Assembly (NCBI GenBank): GCA_027576995.1
Contig: JANBQC010000520.1
Location: 1 to 20,505 of the forward strand
Direction: 5' to 3'
Length of the DNA stretch: 20,505 nt
From: Dimargaris cristalligena
Taxonomy: Eukaryota > Kickxellomycota > Dimargaritomycetes > Dimargaritales > Dimargaritaceae
The notes under the pieces were generated by a model. The model ran no database searches. It saw only the letters and a program-made list of their open reading frames with translations, and had not been told where the DNA came from. How positions within the stretch are numbered: position 1 is the first letter of the stretch; every line of letters starts with the position of its first letter. The position numbers and the translations under genes are program-made. Shown here one piece after another: positions 1 through 9,339 of this stretch.

Positions 1-514
1 TACGCGGGAGATTCATTTATAACGAGGAATATTTTCATCCCCCGCCGAATTTTCTGTTATACAGCCTGGCTGAACCTCTCCCATTTATATATATATGTGT
101 AAAAATAGACACAAATGTCCACTACTTTGAAAGGTGAATTTATCTTACTTGCGATTCTTAAATATTGTAATCAGGCCCATCGCCCACACTTCAAAATCAG
201 GGAGATGGGTATATACCAATTTTTGGGGTCAGAGTTCAATGGAATCAATGACCCGGGTAATGAACAAGCCAAAAATAATATGAGCACACAATGGTAGAAG
301 GAATTCGAAAGGGTTAGAGTGGATAAAGGAGAAATGGGAGTAATAAACGAAAAATAAAATAGCCCCCGTGTCCCTGGACAATAGCCGCTGGTAGTAAATA
401 TTCACAAGCAATACTATATGGTATTTGGTTTGAATTCGCCGACTTGGCTCATATTATCGGGTTCTCATGCAAAAAAAAAATGTAAAAAAAAATCAAAATC
501 AAAAAACAAACACA
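1..514. other. 3' flank of the CorA-like gene; no gene seen
   Basis: This AT-rich stretch lies downstream of the minus-strand transporter gene. The only open frames are about 60 codons and have no recognisable features. I found no exact AATAAA on the minus strand here, so the poly(A) site of the transporter is not assigned. Nothing else is supported. Confidence 0.6.
471..512 (-). repeat. A-rich tract just past the CorA stop (T-rich in the mRNA)
   Basis: On the plus strand this is a run of A interrupted by single TGT, TC and C. It starts 2 bases past the transporter stop codon, so the transcript would carry a U-rich tract at the beginning of its 3' UTR. It could influence 3'-end processing or stability; that is inference. 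Confidence 0.6.
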
Positions 515-2689
515 TTAGAATATCTTAAACCGATAGAGCATGAAAGTACACACCACGAAAATCAAGCCCAGCGAGCCGACGATACCGAAAAACCAATAGT
601 AAGTGGACGTATCCTGTCCGGGCACATAAACGTTCATACCGAAGAGACCGGTGATGACGTTCATGGGCAATAGGACAGACCCCAAGGCGGTGACCTTGGC
701 GATCATATCGTTGGCCCGGTTCGAAGCGATGGTGATTTCTAAGGAGATTTGGGCCAAAAAGTTGGAGTGGGCCCGGTCGATGATGGAGTCGAACCGGTTG
801 GTTTCCTGTAACATGGTGATGATGTGGTCTAATACATCGGCGTAGTAGAATTTAATGCCCGGGTTGGTGGCGTGGTGGATGCCCGCAAAAGACGGGGTAG
901 CCGTGCCTAACTGGGTGGATGAAGTACGGTGATGGTGTTGGTTAGCACGTTGGTCCGAAACGGTGGTGGTGGTCGATTGGTCCGCCGGAGAGGGTACGCG
1001 AGGCAAAGAGGACGACGCCCAAGTAGAATTCCCGTGGCTAAAGGTGGTCGCACCACTGCCACCACCATTACCCCACCGCCGTTCATCGCACCGTTTGATT
1101 TGCGCCTTAATCACGTACCCTTTGAGGGCCACCAACCGCTGGACCGCCATCACTTTTTTCCGGGCCGCTCCGATCCGTTGGAGCATATCCGCCTGTTCGT
1201 TGGCTTTTAGAATCAACACCAGTTCGTCAATGGATTCCACCTCCCGGGAGACCAATTCCACCAACGGAAAGAGCGAGTCGGTGATGTCATCAATGAGTGC
1301 GTAGTTAATCCAGTCGGGCGAAATCACCGGTGCTCCGGGTGGTCCGTGGCCGAGCGTCCCGATGCGGTCGAGTACCCGGGCCTGGTGGTGGGTGGGTTGG
1401 CTGTGGAACGAGAGGATGCCGCTCTGCATTACAATAGTGAACAAGCTCACGGGATCCATGAAATCCGGGGAGTCCAAGTCGCTATTGTAAGTATGGAAAC
1501 ACGTGAAATAATAGTGACTAAACAATTCGCATTTCTCGCGGCATTCCTCGGTTAAAATATCTTCTTCGGTCAAAGGGTGGATGTCGAATACTTTGGTGAA
1601 GAGCATCATGTCGCTGGGCCGCGGGGCGGTCACGTCAATCCAGAATGGGCCTCCCTGCTGCATAAGTTGGTCCAATGACATTTGGTCGTGGTATATATCA
1701 TGCAAGTTTTCACCATAGAGCGGCCCCGTGGCCTTGGAGTAGAACATAAAGCGGTACGCGGGTGGGGACGGCGGCTGGCCCATCTTATCGAAGTAATCGC
1801 TCCGGTTCGAGTCCGATACCATCGAGAGGCGGTGGTGGAGGGCCGCTTGCTCTCCGGAATGCCGCCGCAGGGGGTCGGGTAAACTGGCTAGGGATAGGGA
1901 TAGGGATAGGGAGGACTTGCCCGGCCGTTGGGGAATAATGGGATCCAGTGAAGTCCGCGCGCGGTGCCGGAGACTGTACATACCGGCCGGGCCACTACCA
2001 CTGCCCACGCCGCCCGCGGGACTCCCCTCTCGGAGGAGCGAAGACCGGGAGGCCGCTGCTTTCCGTTTTTCCTCCACCACCAAACTCTGTTCAATCAGGA
2101 GCTGACGCAGGGTATCATAATCGACATCGCCCGGTGGGTCGGCCGTGGTGGAGGCCACATCGGGAGACCGCCCCTGGGTCCGATAGTCCGCCGTGGATGG
2201 CGGCATAACTGCCGGGGGGGATGGGGTGCCAGCAAAATGATGGACACCACCCGTATTACCGAGGCCGCTGGTTCCGTCGACCTGGTGGGAAGGGGTCGTC
2301 ACGATGGTTTCACTCGGTGGCGGGGGCGAAACGTAGGGACTCTGTACTGCTTCTGGTGACGGTGATGGTGATGAATTAAAGGGATTACGATGGGTGTTAT
2401 CGCCTGGGGTACGGCCGGTTTCCCCCATGGAGGCCGTCGAATAGGGCCTCCGAGATGACCCGGGGGGGCTGGACATAGAATGCGGCCGGGAGTGTGTAAT
2501 GGGAGTAGGAATGGCGGAATCTTCGTCGGCTAGATGGCGAAACGGCTCAGCGGGGCCGTGGGTCCATTCACCTAGCAATGGGGTGGGCTCGGCTCCGTCA
2601 AAGTCGGTGGTTTCGCACCCATTGGTATGGTTGGCGTTGACGGTGTCGTAGAGGTGGGCCTGGGAATGGTGTGGGTGTTCGCCTGACAT
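515..2689 (-). CDS. CorA-family Mg2+ transporter, fungal Alr/Mnr2-like
   Basis: The 724-residue product belongs to the CorA metal-ion transporter superfamily, Alr/Mnr2 branch, which moves Mg2+ across the plasma membrane (Alr1/2) or vacuolar membrane (Mnr2). Residues 1 to about 310 are a disordered Ser/Pro/Thr-rich cytosolic extension. The conserved domain starts near 312, with the characteristic FWIDVTAP block at 349-356 and the TEEDILTEECREKCELF block at 374-390. TM1 is about 664-684 and runs into the signature GMN at 684-686 (bases 632-640), followed by VYVPG as in fungal Alr proteins. TM2 is about 698-719, with only a short RFKIF tail. A His/Ser/Thr-rich insertion at about 535-612 interrupts the helical cytosolic part. 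Alr1 and Mnr2 are longer, 850-970 residues. The ATG has A at -3. No intron is needed. Plasma versus vacuolar membrane cannot be decided from sequence. Confidence 0.95.
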   Translation of the reverse strand: MSGEHPHHSQAHLYDTVNANHTNGCETTDFDGAEPTPLLGEWTHGPAEPFRHLADEDSAIPTPITHSRPHSMSSPPGSSRRPYSTASMGETGRTPGDNTHRNPFNSSPSPSPEAVQSPYVSPPPPSETIVTTPSHQVDGTSGLGNTGGVHHFAGTPSPPAVMPPSTADYRTQGRSPDVASTTADPPGDVDYDTLRQLLIEQSLVVEEKRKAAASRSSLLREGSPAGGVGSGSGPAGMYSLRHRARTSLDPIIPQRPGKSSLSLSLSLASLPDPLRRHSGEQAALHHRLSMVSDSNRSDYFDKMGQPPSPPAYRFMFYSKATGPLYGENLHDIYHDQMSLDQLMQQGGPFWIDVTAPRPSDMMLFTKVFDIHPLTEEDILTEECREKCELFSHYYFTCFHTYNSDLDSPDFMDPVSLFTIVMQSGILSFHSQPTHHQARVLDRIGTLGHGPPGAPVISPDWINYALIDDITDSLFPLVELVSREVESIDELVLILKANEQADMLQRIGAARKKVMAVQRLVALKGYVIKAQIKRCDERRWGNGGGSGATTFSHGNSTWASSSLPRVPSPADQSTTTTVSDQRANQHHHRTSSTQLGTATPSFAGIHHATNPGIKFYYADVLDHIITMLQETNRFDSIIDRAHSNFLAQISLEITIASNRANDMIAKVTALGSVLLPMNVITGLFGMNVYVPGQDTSTYYWFFGIVGSLGLIFVVCTFMLYRFKIF
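1889..1912. repeat. (TAGGGA)4 hexanucleotide microsatellite inside the CorA-like CDS
   Basis: There are four perfect copies of TAGGGA on the plus strand. On the coding strand this reads TCC CTA repeated and encodes alternating Ser-Leu at about residues 260-267, in the disordered N-terminal extension. The length is a multiple of three, so copy-number change would lengthen or shorten the tail without a frameshift. Confidence 0.9.
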
Positions 2690-3241
2690 GTTGTATGAGA
2701 GAGAGGAGTACCTATCTATATATTAGGACGACGGGTTGAAGTGGGCTGGGGGGACAAGGGCGGGTGCCCTTTGTTTATCTGAGGAAGAGCCGGCGTTGGC
2801 GTGAATAAAATAGCCCTTCGGACGCTATTAAACTTTTTTAAAAATAATAATAATAATGGTATAAGTATATATAACCCGAAAAAAAGAGCACGTAGGTTCA
2901 CTATTGGAGGGAGGTTTTACATGGGTGCCCTTGTGTAGCCCAATAGGTGATATTCGATAGAGGAGGGGAATGGGGTAGGACGGGAATGAGGGAGAAGGGT
3001 AATTAAAGCTCGCCCAATCCGAGAAAATAAAAAGAGAGTAAGAAGAAGGTGGAGTAATGGTCCGGAGAAGGCCCCTTAGGGTTATTATAAGTATAGTAAG
3101 GCGTTTAGAGAATAGTGGAGGAGAATTTATAGCAGAGACCAGTAGTAATTTAGTGATGGCCGAGAATAGTATGGTCGAATCAATTTTGGTAAAAGAGACT
3201 CGCGCCATCCACACCTACACAAGTTTCCACCCTTATAAATG
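2690..3241 (-). promoter_or_regulatory. Probable promoter and pyrimidine-rich 5' leader of the CorA-like gene
   Basis: The plus strand is strongly purine-rich here (84 of 110 bases at 2951-3060), so the transporter's coding strand is pyrimidine-rich. At the far end, the minus strand reads ATTTATAAGG at 3231-3240, a TATA-like element. An (AAT)n run lies at about 2843-2857. The minus strand also carries an ATG-started frame from 3208 to 2828 (126 codons) that would lie upstream of the main start if the leader is unspliced. Near the start codon, minus-strand CCTAATATATAG resembles a fungal branch point and acceptor, so a leader intron is possible. No expression evidence is available. Confidence 0.45.
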
Positions 3242-3974
3242 ATTTCCCCACACACGAACGTCCGAGAAGACTACAGCGTTTGTTAGGCTAAGGGTGCTAA
3301 AATAATAGGCGAACTAGCGCGAATTAGGGTAACCCGCGATTAGTTTGGTTAGGTATGCGGGAGGGGCTACAATAGCTGGTAAGTTACTGTACTGATGACG
3401 AAACTTGACTATGGGGTGTAAAGAACCAGCAGGCGACCCTGACTTGGCGTGGCGGCGGTCTTCCTTATCTATCTCGGGGAACGATATGAGCGAGGCAGGG
3501 TAGGGGGAGTGGTAGTAACCATCAATAGGCCAGGTCCATATGCAAGCGGGTGGGGTGGTGTCCAAGCAATACAGCTACAGTATACCAATGATGCTAAAAC
3601 CTCAGGGCAGCGTGGCGAAGGCAAGAAAGGGGCGGGGGTAATGATTCGGAGCCCGGCTGATTTATATGAATATTCAGCGGCATACGATGGCCACCTGGAC
3701 CAGTGCTATATGGTTTAGATAGTTGACCCATTTGGTTCCGAGAGAGTCGGCCAGAGTCGCACGTCCCCAGCCATGAACGGCCCGTTGAGGATGTTGGGCT
3801 GAGCCACCACTATCCTTGTACAACCCGTTGGGGTTCAACGACCTCGTAAAGGGTCTATAGTCCCCCTCTGCCCTTCGGCCTTAGAAAGGCTGATTGCATT
3901 CCAGCGGACCTTTATCCCATTTCCCACCCACACACTGTCTCTCCCATACCTGCCCCACCGTATCCGTGCCCTTC

Positions 3975-4020
3975 CCCCATTCAGCCGGTTGGGGCTAGAG
4001 ACCAAGCCCACTGAATGGGG
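3975..4020. repeat. 46-base imperfect stem-loop with perfect 10-bp outer arms
   Basis: CCCCATTCAG at 3975-3984 is the exact reverse complement of CTGAATGGGG at 4011-4020. Inside, GGGCT can pair with AGCCC around an AGAGACCA loop, extending the stem after a one-sided bulge. It lies in gene-free sequence. It could be a structured RNA element, a remnant of a small inverted-repeat element, or chance. Confidence 0.7.
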
Positions 4021-4890
4021 CCATTCCGGGGACTGTAAAGGAAGGACAGGGACATGTCGCGCAACAAGGGGCGGCCCTAATTAGGTCGCCAAGCACCCTT
4101 CGGGAGAATACTGCCAGTTGAGGGCGGCTTACAGTGAAAGGTGTTGAGTTGAGACGGGAGTAAAGAATAGCGGCGTAGGGATTACTAACCGATCCTCGCC
4201 CATCGCTGGTGGGTGTGTAACTAACGATTGGAGGTGGTACCTGTGGCTGTGGTTTGGCATTCATGGCAATGATTACTCCCCCCGCACACTGCTTTGATCG
4301 AATGGTGCAAATCTAATTGAGGCTAAAAAATTAATATGTCCTTGGAAGTCGGTGGATTATGACCATCTGTATCGCCGCTGTTAACTGTGCCTATCGAGCA
4401 AATCCGCGGAAAATCAGAGGACCTCACTAGTATCAATTTATTAATTTTTTTGATGATTTGAATAATACGTTTAATTAACGGCGAGCTATATATTCACCGT
4501 GCGGGCTCAAGAAAGCCGGTGTATCAATATTATGTGGGGCATGACTGGCCAGGAAATATATGAGGCAGATGCTAATTGGCCAATGGGTTACCAGATGCCT
4601 CCTCCCCTTTCTTTTCGTGAAACCGAGACGAATCATCAGTCAACTGTTAAACTAGCGGTTGGAATAGTAGTATCCCAAAGTTTAGCACTGACCACTCAAA
4701 CTGCCGAAATCGGCAACTCTAGTACCCAATGTAATCCACTTCATTGGATATGCTCTCTCCATCGGTGAAGCATTCTCTCTATCCATTGAAATATTTTCTA
4801 ACACTCCTTTACCGATCCCGTTAAACAACACAGGGCACAGAGCCAATAAATAGGCGATTTCTGTAAATGGTATTCGCCAAATTAGGCTAG

Positions 4891-4924
4891 TTAGTTAGTT
4901 AGTTTTAGTTGGTTGGTTGGTTGG
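4891..4924. repeat. (TTAG)n-(TTGG)n compound tetranucleotide microsatellite
   Basis: Three perfect TTAG units, then TT, one more TTAG, then four TTGG units. The switch by one base (A to G) looks like point mutation followed by slippage expansion. No function is indicated. Confidence 0.9.
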
Positions 4925-5753
4925 CTATTCCATATTCACATGGGTTCGACATACCGACGGGGGAGAGAGAATACAACCATTCCAAACCTACTTATTGAAA
5001 AACTCAGTCCCCGGGACCGCCGCCGCCTTTCCCCTTTCCAGTCCAAGATCTCACGGGATTCGGCCTCATTGAATCTGCATACCCCCCTATCTGCAGCGAC
5101 ATCGTCGTCGGGTAAAGCCTCTCCGTCTATTCACTGACCCACTTTAAATTATAGAATATGTTCGCTTCTATTTCGAACTATACCCCTTTTCACTAAAGGA
5201 GGAGTGATCACGACCTCCCCCCCTCCATCAGGGTTCTCAAGCAAATCCCGCCTATTCTTAGCACTGTTAGGTATATTAGACAAGGGTGATCATTGAATCT
5301 TCGGGCCTTAGGGGGTTGCTAATATCGTATCCAGTTAACCGGCCTTCGCGTGGAGTCAGTCCCCCATTGATTGGGTAAAACAACAGACATTATCTGACAT
5401 ATCTAGTCGGATATCCTGCGTTTACACCAGATACTAACATACCAATCAACATGCATGGGGCTTTCTTATTTACACCCCCACATCCACCGAAATACCAATT
5501 GAGCAAAACTAAAAAAAGAAATCACGTAAATTTATTATAAATAAAGATGGGAATCGTGCTATTCCGACCCGAAAGTTGTTGAGTTTATATTAGCGCAACA
5601 ATTGAGGGGGGAATAACCTACTTGTATTCGGAAATCTCATCCCAATCACTCAACACCAGACCAGACCATACCATATTAAAAAAAAACCTAAATGGCTATT
5701 ACACTGAGAACATATGCTGTGTTAGAACTGCCCATTCCAAGCAAGCCCGGGAG

Positions 5754-5759
5754 TTTATT
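5754..5759 (-). terminator. Candidate poly(A) signal of the 7TM gene
   Basis: TTTATT on the plus strand reads AATAAA on the minus strand, about 78 bases beyond the minus-strand stop codon of the 7TM gene. Distance and orientation fit a cleavage/polyadenylation signal, though fungal signals are degenerate. Confidence 0.45.
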
Positions 5760-5782
5760 CATACGAAATTAAATTATTAAAG

Positions 5783-5799
5783 TTATTATTATTATTATT
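5783..5799. repeat. (TTA)n trinucleotide repeat in the 3' flank of the 7TM gene
   Basis: Five perfect TTA units plus TT. On the minus strand this is an (AAT)n run between the stop codon and the candidate AATAAA, within the expected 3' UTR. Confidence 0.85.
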
Positions 5800-5836
5800 T
5801 AAAAAAGGGGGTAAACTATATCATTACTAAGCGAGA

Positions 5837-7309
5837 CTACTGACGCGGACCGTCAATCTCGGGATACGGGTTGTAATCTGAATATGAGCCAGGCAGCATA
5901 GGAGCGGGTCGAGTCATAGGCTGCGAAGGCCCCCGTTCGGATGACATGCGCATAATCGGGGAACGGCGGGGGTTCGCGGGACCGTCGTGCGAGACTCGCG
6001 GAGGAGGTGCGGACTCGAGGGGGGAGGAAGAGATAGGGGTGGTGATCGGCGACCCGAATGACGCGTGGGGCAGCACCCGGGATGGGGCTAAAGCGGGACC
6101 GGGCAGCGTACGCGGGGAATTGGTCGTAAAGGCCCAAGTCGGGAGGGGCTCGTTGGACAAGTTGGCACCGGGTAGTTGGGTGATGGAGCCCGCCGTCTGA
6201 TCCGCCGTACTACTAAAGCTGACCCGGCCCTCTCTACCACTAACACTACCACCACCGTCCTTCAGGTCGGGGTAGTGAGTGTAGTCGTACGAATAGCTCG
6301 CGGAGGAAGTGTAGTGCACGGGCTGGGGATCATGAACCAGATGGGAGGGAATCGCCCGGGATAGCGTAAAGGGGTCGCCCTGGGTCTGGGTCTGGCTCTG
6401 CAGCGTCATGGGGTTAAATTTGGACCGGACACCAGTGATGGTCGGGATATGGCGGGCATGGGTGTGTTGGTAGCCCGAGGTATAAATGGACCAGCACATG
6501 AACGTGGTGGTGAAGGACGGGGTGGCGACCATCAGCGCCAGCACGGTAAAGTAAAATTGGCTGAGGTGGGGCTCCAACGCGCACGCCCACAGCGCCACCC
6601 CCACTACGGTGTTGATGAGGGTAATGTACCCTCCGATATCGATTAACCGGCGGTACTTGGACACTTCAATCTCCCGCTGGAGCCCGTTGATGCAACGGAT
6701 ATGGGCCACCAACTGCCAAATAAAATGGCCCGTCAAGTACACTTCGGTACCGAGCGACACCACCACGTAAACAATAAGGAGAGACTGTTGGGTGTGAATG
6801 ATGCACAGGGCCCGTCCCACGATGGACGGCTGCTTCAACATACTGACGACCACAAAGTACACCGAGTGCAGCGCAATCACGGCCGACGTGAACCACAGTA
6901 ATTTTCGATTATGGACCAGGGTGTGCAAACGCAGGAGCAAAACGTATTGACACAGACTGATGCAGATACTCATGCCGAACGTGGCCAAGAAAAGAAGCAC
7001 CGTACAGGCGTCGGAGAATACCTCCTGGTTGATGAGGGTCACCGTGAGTACGCTGGCCAGCGCCGCCACGGCTTGGCCCAGATTAGCGTAGTAAAAAAGG
7101 GCCTTTTTGCGCAGGGTAAACACGGTGTTGATGTAGATGGTGAATAAGAGGCCGCCAATGAGAACTCCACCAACGATAAGTTTGGCGTGGAGGGCAATAG
7201 GGGATTCGGCGGCGAGAATTTGGTGGTCGCCGTCGGAGGAGGTGGGGCCCACTAGGGAAGTCGGGAGCATATCGGGGGCCCGGATGGTAGGGGTGACCAG
7301 TGACTCCAT
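5837..7309 (-). CDS. Seven-transmembrane receptor-like protein, unclassified
   Basis: The 490-residue product has seven hydrophobic segments at about 43-64, 71-93, 101-126, 136-157, 176-200, 222-245 and 251-275, then a 215-residue Ser/Thr/Pro-rich hydrophilic tail. Basic residues cluster after TM1 (RKK), TM3 (RLHTLVHNRK) and TM5 (QREIEVSKYRR). By the positive-inside rule this puts the N terminus outside and the tail in the cytosol, the GPCR arrangement. Cys102 at the outer end of TM3 and Cys169 in the TM4-TM5 loop sit where many GPCRs have their conserved disulfide. I do not recognise a named fungal receptor class (Ste2, Ste3, cAMP-receptor-like, Gpr1, opsin; no retinal lysine stands out in TM7). 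Ligand and pathway are unknown, and a non-receptor membrane protein remains possible. No signal peptide or intron is evident. The ATG has A at -3 and G at +4. Confidence 0.85.
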   Translation of the reverse strand: MESLVTPTIRAPDMLPTSLVGPTSSDGDHQILAAESPIALHAKLIVGGVLIGGLLFTIYINTVFTLRKKALFYYANLGQAVAALASVLTVTLINQEVFSDACTVLLFLATFGMSICISLCQYVLLLRLHTLVHNRKLLWFTSAVIALHSVYFVVVSMLKQPSIVGRALCIIHTQQSLLIVYVVVSLGTEVYLTGHFIWQLVAHIRCINGLQREIEVSKYRRLIDIGGYITLINTVVGVALWACALEPHLSQFYFTVLALMVATPSFTTTFMCWSIYTSGYQHTHARHIPTITGVRSKFNPMTLQSQTQTQGDPFTLSRAIPSHLVHDPQPVHYTSSASYSYDYTHYPDLKDGGGSVSGREGRVSFSSTADQTAGSITQLPGANLSNEPLPTWAFTTNSPRTLPGPALAPSRVLPHASFGSPITTPISSSPLESAPPPRVSHDGPANPRRSPIMRMSSERGPSQPMTRPAPMLPGSYSDYNPYPEIDGPRQ

Positions 7310-8174
7310 GATGTTAAAGTAGATACATATATTTAGCTAGCTATACATGTATATATTTGTGTGTATATCTAATATGCGGAGAATGATGGTCGGGCAAACA
7401 ATAAGAGGGGACTAAGGCGAAGACCTGGGTTTACGAGGCGGAGGAAAGTGGAGGAGAGGGATTAAAACTATTAGACACTAGCTTTACCGAGGTATAAAAC
7501 ATAAGGTAGCGAATAGACCTAGTGGATCGCGGCGGAGGGCGGCTATATCTGATGGGGAGGTCTAGGACGCAGGTAGAAGGGAATTGCGGGAATCCTATCA
7601 AATGGCTCGGCGAAACTCCGCCGACATTTGCGCTGACTAGTCTAAATAATGACGCGGTTGAGTGAATGGACAAGCCAGTGACAAGACTCCCGGGGGATTA
7701 TAATGTAAATGTACGGAATGAAGCGGGGCGTGGCAAGGGAGGGAAACCACCACTATGTGGGCGAGTATGTGTGTACTTATAGTGCCAGTTGGTACATGGC
7801 CGATTTGCACAGCCGACGATATGTACTAGCAGCGTCGAACAGGGTATATGCCAAACCTGGGCGGGTGTAAATCGAGTCAAGACAGGCGAAGAAGAGTGAG
7901 GGTGGCCAAGCGGAAGATTACAGTCAATCGTCGATAAAATGAAATGCAGAGTTAAATACTACGCCTCGTCAGCCGTGATGTGGGGGTTATATTCCGCTGC
8001 ATTCGGAGGGCCCAGTGAACTGAAAACCAGCGTACTGTATGAGGAGGGGGTGCGCCAAATGGGCATTGTAATATCGTTTTCACCGCCTACACTGCTGCCC
8101 CCCTTCTCCGAGGGATTGGAGGCAGATTGGGGGGTGGAGTTCGGGGAAGTGATGTATATTTATATATAAATATA
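7310..8174 (-). promoter_or_regulatory. Probable promoter and 5' leader of the 7TM gene
   Basis: The plus strand is purine-rich (61 of 80 bases at 7381-7460), so the 7TM transcript would have a pyrimidine-rich leader. The upstream end is marked by a perfect 20-bp AT palindrome at 8155-8174 that contains TATAAATA on both strands, a plausible core promoter. No spliced exon was identified. Open frames within are at most 80 codons and are explained by the low stop-codon content of pyrimidine-rich DNA. Confidence 0.4.
8155..8174. repeat. Perfect 20-bp AT-only palindrome with bidirectional TATA motifs
   Basis: TATATTTATA at 8155-8164 is followed directly by its reverse complement at 8165-8174, with no spacer. 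Each strand therefore reads TATAAATA. It lies between the divergent 7TM and NF-YA genes, nearer the 7TM gene. Confidence 0.9.
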
Positions 8175-9339
8175 AGTATATAGCCAAATACCCATATTTA
8201 AAGGAGTGGGCGAGGTATAAACCGGAAGGGGTGACTCGGACTCGCATCACCATTCCAGGACTGCTGGATGATGGGAAGATTGCTGTTAACTCCAATCCAA
8301 AGATTGGTGGCCGAGACCTTATTTAACGATAGGTCAGCAGAAGTCACACTCTACACGATGGTGGCATCTGCGTTGAGTCCAAGACGAATCGCAGCGAGTG
8401 TATTACCTGGACGGACATATGAATATACTAGGATTGCCTATGAGGTAGTAGCCGAAGGGGTGTGTGGAATGGAGCGGTTTGGTGGCATTCGACGGGATGG
8501 CGGCCCCGGGGAGGTGGGAATAGCGCTCCAGGCCGTTCTTTATACGGCCTACGTGGGCGTGGGCCGCCCGAACCTCTTTGTTTACCCAGGCAGGGCCGAT
8601 GGACCGCCGGCGTGGGATATGAATGATCGGACAGACTAACTTCCTAACCCCACGCTAGCCTGCAAGAATAGCGAAGGGCTTTGGGTCTTCTCACGACTAA
8701 CGGGCCGACTTAGTCCAGTAACAGCCAGGGTGGTATAGGAATAGAGGAGACCAGCGGTGACGAACGAACCCATATCATTCCACTGGCTAGCTGCTGTACA
8801 CTCCCGGAACGGCCACCAATCAACGGGCCTGGCTAACCGTGGTTTTTCGGAGACCACACCGAATATGCGACAGTGATCAACCAATGGTGGGCGGGTGACA
8901 CAAAGAACAAGGGGGGAAGAGAGAGGAGAAGATAATAAAATGAAATGCCCTATATATCCATCTGTCTATTTATATATCAATCTATTTCCATAGTATGTGC
9001 ATAACCACGGCAACGGCCCATTCGGCCCAGCCAAAAGGGAAGAGAGATCCAATGTATTCGAAAGGCCAGCTTGTCCTTGGCATGGACATTGCCATCAAAT
9101 CGCCGCCCAAAGGGACAAAGTAGGGGAGGGGAGGCCATGATGATAATGGTTCGTACTCATGCCTGGGGAAATAAGTGCGTCTGGTGGTGCCGAATTCTAG
9201 GTCGTACGGCTATGCCAAAAACGGAGATTCGGCGGCTGACGGTTACTTGACGTGCAGCTGTCGGTCGAGGTTCGTTGATGGTCACGATTCTCAATCAGCT
9301 GACTCCCGCCGGCATCGTGCGTACCCGCTTGACGATCTA
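8175..9339. other. Central part of the divergent intergenic region; no gene supported
   Basis: The longest frame is ATG-started, 123 codons, at 8268-8639 on the plus strand. Its product matches nothing I know and it uses AGA, AGG and GGA codons more than the four real genes, so I do not call it. AT-rich sequence lies around 8940-8995. CCAAT pentamers occur at 8816, 8881 and 9049, but similar density is seen elsewhere in the window. Confidence 0.5.

Larger units (their letters stand above)
3242..5753. other. Intergenic region between the two minus-strand genes; no gene recognised
   Basis: About 2.5 kb separates the transporter promoter from the 3' end of the 7TM gene. Open frames reach at most 89 codons; those at 3449 and 4499 begin with GTG rather than ATG and show no domain or convincing composition. 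The stretch holds a perfect-armed hairpin (3975-4020), a small 14-base palindrome (4702-4715) and a tetranucleotide repeat (4891-4924). I saw no tRNA box pattern and no transposon protein. Confidence 0.55.

Noticed and set aside
1485..1492. GTAAGT on the plus strand within the CorA-like gene
   Set aside because: It is antisense to the coding strand. It shows that GTAAGT alone occurs by chance, so donor calls elsewhere rest on the additional acceptor and AG-free evidence.
651..2359. Many plus-strand ORFs antisense to the CorA-like gene
   Set aside because: They are frame shadows of the GC-rich coding sequence, have Arg/Pro-rich composition, and lack motifs.
4940..4953. GGGTTCGACATACC as a tRNA B box
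   Set aside because: It departs from the GGTTCGANTCC consensus, and no matching A box or cloverleaf was found upstream.
8268..8639. 123-codon ATG-started ORF on the plus strand between the divergent genes
   Set aside because: No recognisable family or motif, codon choice (AGA, AGG, GGA) unlike the four real genes, and no flanking gene signals. It could be revived by RNA or conservation data.
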